NCBI RefSeq assembly: GCF_039680535.1
Contig: NZ_JBDKSS010000013.1
Span: forward strand, 248,001-312,000
Reading direction: 5' to 3'
Source: Parvibaculum sp039680535
GTDB taxonomy: Bacteria; Pseudomonadota; Alphaproteobacteria; Parvibaculales; Parvibaculaceae
DNA: 64,000 nt
Position numbers and translations under genes: made by a program. A model generated the notes under the pieces. That model saw only the letters and a program-made list of their open reading frames with translations, ran no database searches and had not been told where the DNA came from. Shown in pieces: positions 60,587 through 64,000 of this stretch. Position 1 is the first letter of the stretch. Each line of letters begins with the position of its first letter.

Positions 60587-62701
60587 TCAAAAGCGTATTG
60601 TCGCCCCTGCATAAAGCCCGCGCCCGTCTCCGGGGAAATAGCGGTAGCAGGACGAAACCGACGGCGAGCAGAAATAATCCGCCCGGTCGGCATAGCGCTT
60701 ATCGAAGACGTTCTCGAGCCGCCCGAAAATGGAGAGGTTTTCCGTCAGCATATATTCGGCCCGCAGATTGAAGAGGTCGTGGCCGGGATAGCGCGCGGTG
60801 TTCGCCGCATCCATCCAGTATGCGCCCATATGGACCCATTCGAGTTCGGCGCGGCCAAGGCCTTCGTTGAAGCTGTAGCCGAGGCGGACATCCGCGACCG
60901 TATGGGGCGCGGTGTCGATATCGTCGCCCGAGCGGATCGTCTCCGCCTGATAGGGCGGCTTCGTCACCAGATGATTGAAGTCATAGGTGTGGTGCGCGTA
61001 TGAAACCGAGGCGCCGAGATCGAAGTTCCAGGCGAGCGGCGTGGCGACTTCGGCCTCCACGCCCATGTGCTTCGTGCGCCCATCCGTGATGTTGCCGCCG
61101 CTCGAGTCGCGGAAGGCGAAGTTGCGCTTCTTCATGAAATAGGTGGAGACCTCATAGCGCAGACGGTCGATCGTGCCGCGCGCACCGAGTTCGGCACTGT
61201 CCAGCACTTCGGATTTGATGGCGCTCGGGTCTTGCCCATTCACGAGGCGGTAGAGATCGGCCGTCTGCGGCGCGCGCGCCGAACGGGCGAGATTGGCGAA
61301 GCCGATGAACGCATCGCTGAAAATATGCGTAAGGCCCAGCTTCGGCGTTGGATTGGAGAATGTATCCCGACGGCTCGCAGGCCGCAGGAAGCGTCCGGTC
61401 GTGCCCGTCGCCGTGTTGTTGGTGTAGTCGTAGCGCGTGAACTCGTAGCGCAGGCCCGCCGTGAGATCGGTCGCCTCGTCGAGTTTCCATACCGTGTGGA
61501 GATAGGGCGCGACGACGAGCGCCTTCACGTCATAGTCGTAATGTGTGCCGGTCACATATCCGGCGGGGCCGGGAACGGTCGGGCCGGTCTGGGCCTCCTT
61601 CAGGACGCCGTCGGTATATTCCGTATCGACGCCGAAGATGATCTGGTGCCCGCCGGTCAGCGTCAGCGCGTAGCTTGAGAGCAGGCCGCCCGACCAGTGG
61701 CCGTTTTCCTCCACCGGTTTGCCCGGCTGGAAGTGCATGAGGAAGTTCATGCCGTTGGTGCGCATGTAAGGCGTCAGCGAGAGCTTCTGCCCGTCGCCCA
61801 GGTCGCGTTCGATGCGCGAGGCAGCGCGGATCGCCCAGGCGTCGCGATAGGCTTCCGGGTTCGGGTTCGAGGTCCGCACATCGTCGAGCTTGTAGGCGTT
61901 CGGGCCCAGCACATAGCCCGCCGTCTCTTGGTTGAGGTTCATCGTGGTGACGGTCGTGCGGACACTCGTGTCCGGGGCGGTGTAGTCATACCGCAATTGC
62001 CCCTTCTGCTGTCCGTAGCCGGAATTGTCGCGGAAGCCGCCATCATCCTTCAGGGCAAAGCTCGCGCGGAGGCCATGCTTCGCATTGCCGTCCGCAATGG
62101 TCGTGCTCGCGGTGCCATCGAGTTCGCGCACGCCATGCGGGCCGATAATGCCGGTGAGTTCAGTCTCCGGCACATCCGAGGGCACCCGGCTCAACACATT
62201 GATGAGTCCATGCTCCGCATTGGAGCCGTAAAGCGCGCTGCCGGGGCCGCGCACGATCTCGATGGCGCCGGCCTCTTCGGTCATGGCGTCCATCAGCTCG
62301 TTCACATTGGCAAAGCCCGCCGCGCGCATCGGCACGCCATCTTCCAGAAAGAGGAATGAGCCCGCGCCCGCCGTGCCGGTCAGCACGGGTGAGCGGATCG
62401 CCGTCAGGTGCTCGACGCCGCTGCCCTGCTGAATATCGACGCCCGGTGCGCGGTTGAGCAGCGCCGCTGGCTGGGCGGCCTTTACGAAGTCGATCTCGTC
62501 GCCCGAAATCTTGGAGATGTTGCTCGGGTGGGTCTTGCGCTTCTCGCCATAGCCCGTGGCCGTCACGACGATCTCTTCGACCTTCGGTTCGGGCGTCGGC
62601 TTTTTTGCCTCCTCGGCCAGTGCGGGCATCCCCATGACGCAGGGAAACCCTGCGATAAGCCCGATGCGGACCGCAGCTGCGGGGCGAAATTTCAAACTCA
62701 C
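60587..62701 (-). CDS. TonB-dependent outer-membrane receptor
   Basis: A 704-residue receptor: signal peptide (cleavage after MPALA), a TonB box-like VEEIVVTATG, plug domain (to about residue 190, with IVRGPGSALYGSNAEHG), and a 22-strand barrel ending in TIRF with terminal Phe. The GTG start at 62701 is chosen because GGGGAGGACAGTC precedes it and it leads into the signal peptide; the open frame continues to 63040 but that part has no receptor features. Ligand not recognisable; no adjacent ABC transporter, haem or cobalamin gene. Confidence 0.9.
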   Translation of the reverse strand: MSLKFRPAAAVRIGLIAGFPCVMGMPALAEEAKKPTPEPKVEEIVVTATGYGEKRKTHPSNISKISGDEIDFVKAAQPAALLNRAPGVDIQQGSGVEHLTAIRSPVLTGTAGAGSFLFLEDGVPMRAAGFANVNELMDAMTEEAGAIEIVRGPGSALYGSNAEHGLINVLSRVPSDVPETELTGIIGPHGVRELDGTASTTIADGNAKHGLRASFALKDDGGFRDNSGYGQQKGQLRYDYTAPDTSVRTTVTTMNLNQETAGYVLGPNAYKLDDVRTSNPNPEAYRDAWAIRAASRIERDLGDGQKLSLTPYMRTNGMNFLMHFQPGKPVEENGHWSGGLLSSYALTLTGGHQIIFGVDTEYTDGVLKEAQTGPTVPGPAGYVTGTHYDYDVKALVVAPYLHTVWKLDEATDLTAGLRYEFTRYDYTNNTATGTTGRFLRPASRRDTFSNPTPKLGLTHIFSDAFIGFANLARSARAPQTADLYRLVNGQDPSAIKSEVLDSAELGARGTIDRLRYEVSTYFMKKRNFAFRDSSGGNITDGRTKHMGVEAEVATPLAWNFDLGASVSYAHHTYDFNHLVTKPPYQAETIRSGDDIDTAPHTVADVRLGYSFNEGLGRAELEWVHMGAYWMDAANTARYPGHDLFNLRAEYMLTENLSIFGRLENVFDKRYADRADYFCSPSVSSCYRYFPGDGRGLYAGATIRF

Positions 62702-63122
62702 GACTGTCCTCCCCTGGACTTCTTGTCTTCTTGTGCACGGGCGTCTTGGCGCGCCTCCCAGACTGGATAGCACGTCCGGAAAGCCAGTGAAAATTGCCCG
62801 GAAGCGGCCCTTGGGGCAGGGCGAGGGGCGCCCCCCCGGCGCGCCGTCATGCGCTCGTCGGCGCGCGGATTGTCGCAGCGCGCCCCCGGCTGAAATTCCG
62901 CTGTCTTCGGATAATCCGTGTCGCGCCGATCCATTCGGCCTGCTACGCCGCCGCGGAACAGGCCATTTTTTGCATTTTCCTCCGTATGTCATGGAATTTT
63001 CGTGAAACTGGCGGTTGCAGCATGGGCCGATCTGGAACATGCTTAATTTGTTTCAAATTCGCGCGAATCGGTTTGAGCGAACGTTCGATTGCCGGTTCCA
63101 ATACATTTAGGTGGGGGATTCC
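62702..63122. other. Divergent promoter region between TonB receptor and adhesin
   Basis: 421 bases with no convincing gene. Toward the adhesin are two inverted repeats, AATTTG-TTT-CAAATT (63045-63059) and CGAACGTTCG (63078-63087), candidate operators. A C7 run occurs at 62831-62837 upstream of the receptor. The minus strand shows no clear riboswitch. Confidence 0.5.
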
Positions 63123-64000
63123 ATGGTTGGCCGTATTGTGTTGCGCCGCATGTTCGGTGCTGTCGGTAAGGTTTCGTCGGGCGCCGGCGAGGCTCCTTCG
63201 GCTCGATCCATCGGTGTCCGTTGCAATGCGGGGCGGCCCCTTCTTCTCTCCACGGCGCTTGGAACGGGCATTCTGGTCGGCGCGGCGGGCCTGACGCTCG
63301 GTTCGACGCAGGCGCTCGCGGCTTGCACCGGCAACACATCCGGCACCGCGACTTGCGACGGGACGATCACTGATCAGGGCATCGACTATACGGCGACGGG
63401 AAGCCTTGTCGTTGAGCTTATCGGTGCGAACATCACCGAAACCCAATCTGGTACCAATGGCGTTGCGGTTGATGGCAACGGTCATCCCGTGCAGGTCGTT
63501 TTCATGACGGATGGAAACACGACCAATGTGTCGGCGACGGACGGCACGGCCATCTCGGTGGTCTCGAATGGCGGCGGCGTTGGCGTCAATACTGCCGACA
63601 TCAACTGGGTCCTGCCTTACGGCGCCAACGATAAGCAGAACACCATTTCGGGAAGCGAATACGGCATCTTTGTCGCGCAGACGAATGGTGCCTCGTCTGG
63701 TGATGCCAATGTCACCATCGGTGATGACACTGTGTCGGGTGGCACGGACGCTGGTATTGGGGCGGTCAATGCCGGGTCGGGGAATATCAATATCTCCGCA
63801 GGTGCCGGCAGCACGGTCAGCAGCACGTTTTCTGACGGCATTAACACATCGGCTAACAGCGGCAATACCACCATCACGACCGGCACGGGATCGAACGTCT
63901 CGAGTTCAAGCTCCTTTGGCATTCAGGCGAACAGCGGCAGCGGCAACATCGGCATCACGACTAACGGCACGGTGAGCGCCGGCGGCATTTATGCCGGGAG
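63123..64000 (+). CDS. Large autotransporter-like adhesin (5' part)
   Basis: Open from the ATG at 63123 to the window end (292 residues seen). A long signal peptide with an extended basic N-region is followed by a hydrophobic core (residues ~40-60) and likely cleavage after TQALA. The mature part is rich in Gly, Ser, Thr, Asn with repeated NTTIT/GNINIS-type units, the pattern of parallel beta-helix passengers of autotransporters or hemagglutinins. The C-terminal barrel, if present, is beyond the window. The start follows GGTGGGGGATTCC. Confidence 0.7.
   Translation, partial: MVGRIVLRRMFGAVGKVSSGAGEAPSARSIGVRCNAGRPLLLSTALGTGILVGAAGLTLGSTQALAACTGNTSGTATCDGTITDQGIDYTATGSLVVELIGANITETQSGTNGVAVDGNGHPVQVVFMTDGNTTNVSATDGTAISVVSNGGGVGVNTADINWVLPYGANDKQNTISGSEYGIFVAQTNGASSGDANVTIGDDTVSGGTDAGIGAVNAGSGNINISAGAGSTVSSTFSDGINTSANSGNTTITTGTGSNVSSSSSFGIQANSGSGNIGITTNGTVSAGGIYAG

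Noticed and set aside
58976..61003. 675-residue plus-strand open frame across cardiolipin synthase and the TonB receptor end
   Set aside because: Runs antisense through two well-supported genes; composition typical of a shadow.
62720..62960. Cobalamin riboswitch upstream of the TonB receptor
   Set aside because: A CACTGG stretch and a weak AGTCTGGGAGGC resembled parts of the B12 element, but the conserved B12 box and core spacing are not present.
62702..63040. N-terminal extension of the TonB receptor to 63040
   Set aside because: No stop codon interrupts it, but it has no signal peptide or receptor feature, and a good ribosome binding site and signal peptide occur at 62701.
63083..63099. 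Alphaproteobacterial LexA box (GTTC-N7-GTTC)
   Set aside because: The two GTTC are separated by 8, not 7, bases, and the downstream gene is not an SOS gene.

Overview
The window is a GC-rich chromosomal segment (roughly 65% G+C by eye) from an alphaproteobacterium, most likely of the Rhizobiales/Hyphomicrobiales type; a Parvibaculum-like genome would fit, but I cannot confirm the species. Evidence for this is the conserved block small protein-murA-DUF2948-hisD-UPF0262-phosphatase-infA-maf-rng-yacG, an ECF11-type rpoE/chrR pair, a small RNA of alpha-r14 ('cuckoo') design and a GTCATGG...CCATGAC palindromic repeat. There is no phage, insertion sequence or CRISPR array. One gene near 55.6-56.2 kb looks compositionally foreign.

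Layout. 0-6 kb: end of an iron/cobalamin-type ABC ATPase, a LOG-family hydrolase, a photolyase, a SpoU/TrmH methyltransferase, an aldehyde dehydrogenase and two small secreted proteins. 6-14 kb: tRNA-Thr(GGT), then the core housekeeping block ending in yacG, with a small RNA on the opposite strand. 14-18.5 kb: SDR, methionine-salvage genes mtnB-mtnD-mtnC, and a sodium/solute symporter with its DUF3311 partner. 18.6-24.2 kb: RND efflux pump and adaptor, divergent from a DUF1348-tetR operon with two operator-like palindromes. 24.2-26.5 kb: a Fur-boxed polyferredoxin plus P19-type periplasmic iron protein. 26.5-31.5 kb: lipoprotein, mtgA, GMC oxidoreductase with a small subunit-like partner, aldehyde dehydrogenase. 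31.5-39.3 kb: a possible phosphate-responsive stretch with a PhoU/DUF47 fusion protein, a PPDK lacking its C-terminal domain, an MFS carrier and a phytase-like autotransporter, with two Pho-box-like sequences. 39.3-43.5 kb: rlmJ, MFS, DUF4010 and ppk2, tightly coupled on the minus strand. 43.5-47.3 kb: chrR-rpoE and a divergent FAD oxidoreductase/DUF1365 operon. 47.3-55.5 kb: GGDEF/EAL protein, an acyl-CoA dehydrogenase pair, chromate transporter, SemiSWEET, zinc dehydrogenase, GST. 55.5-64 kb: foreign-looking membrane protein, stomatin-NfeD pair, envelope proteins, cardiolipin synthase, TonB receptor and the start of a large autotransporter-like adhesin.

The clearest regulatory story is a candidate singlet-oxygen regulon. 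The motif TGATCC-N16-CGTA occurs three times in intergenic or gene-end positions: before the photolyase, before rpoE and before the FAD oxidoreductase operon. The anti-sigma factor ChrR has lost the two zinc-ligand cysteines of its sigma-binding domain, and the DUF1365 gene is frameshifted at a run of eight G. The most novel-looking system is the two-gene unit at 31.7-35.2 kb: an unrecognised ~430-residue domain fused to a PhoU/DUF47 domain, paired with a pyruvate-phosphate-dikinase that keeps its nucleotide-binding and phosphohistidine domains but has no PEP/pyruvate barrel.
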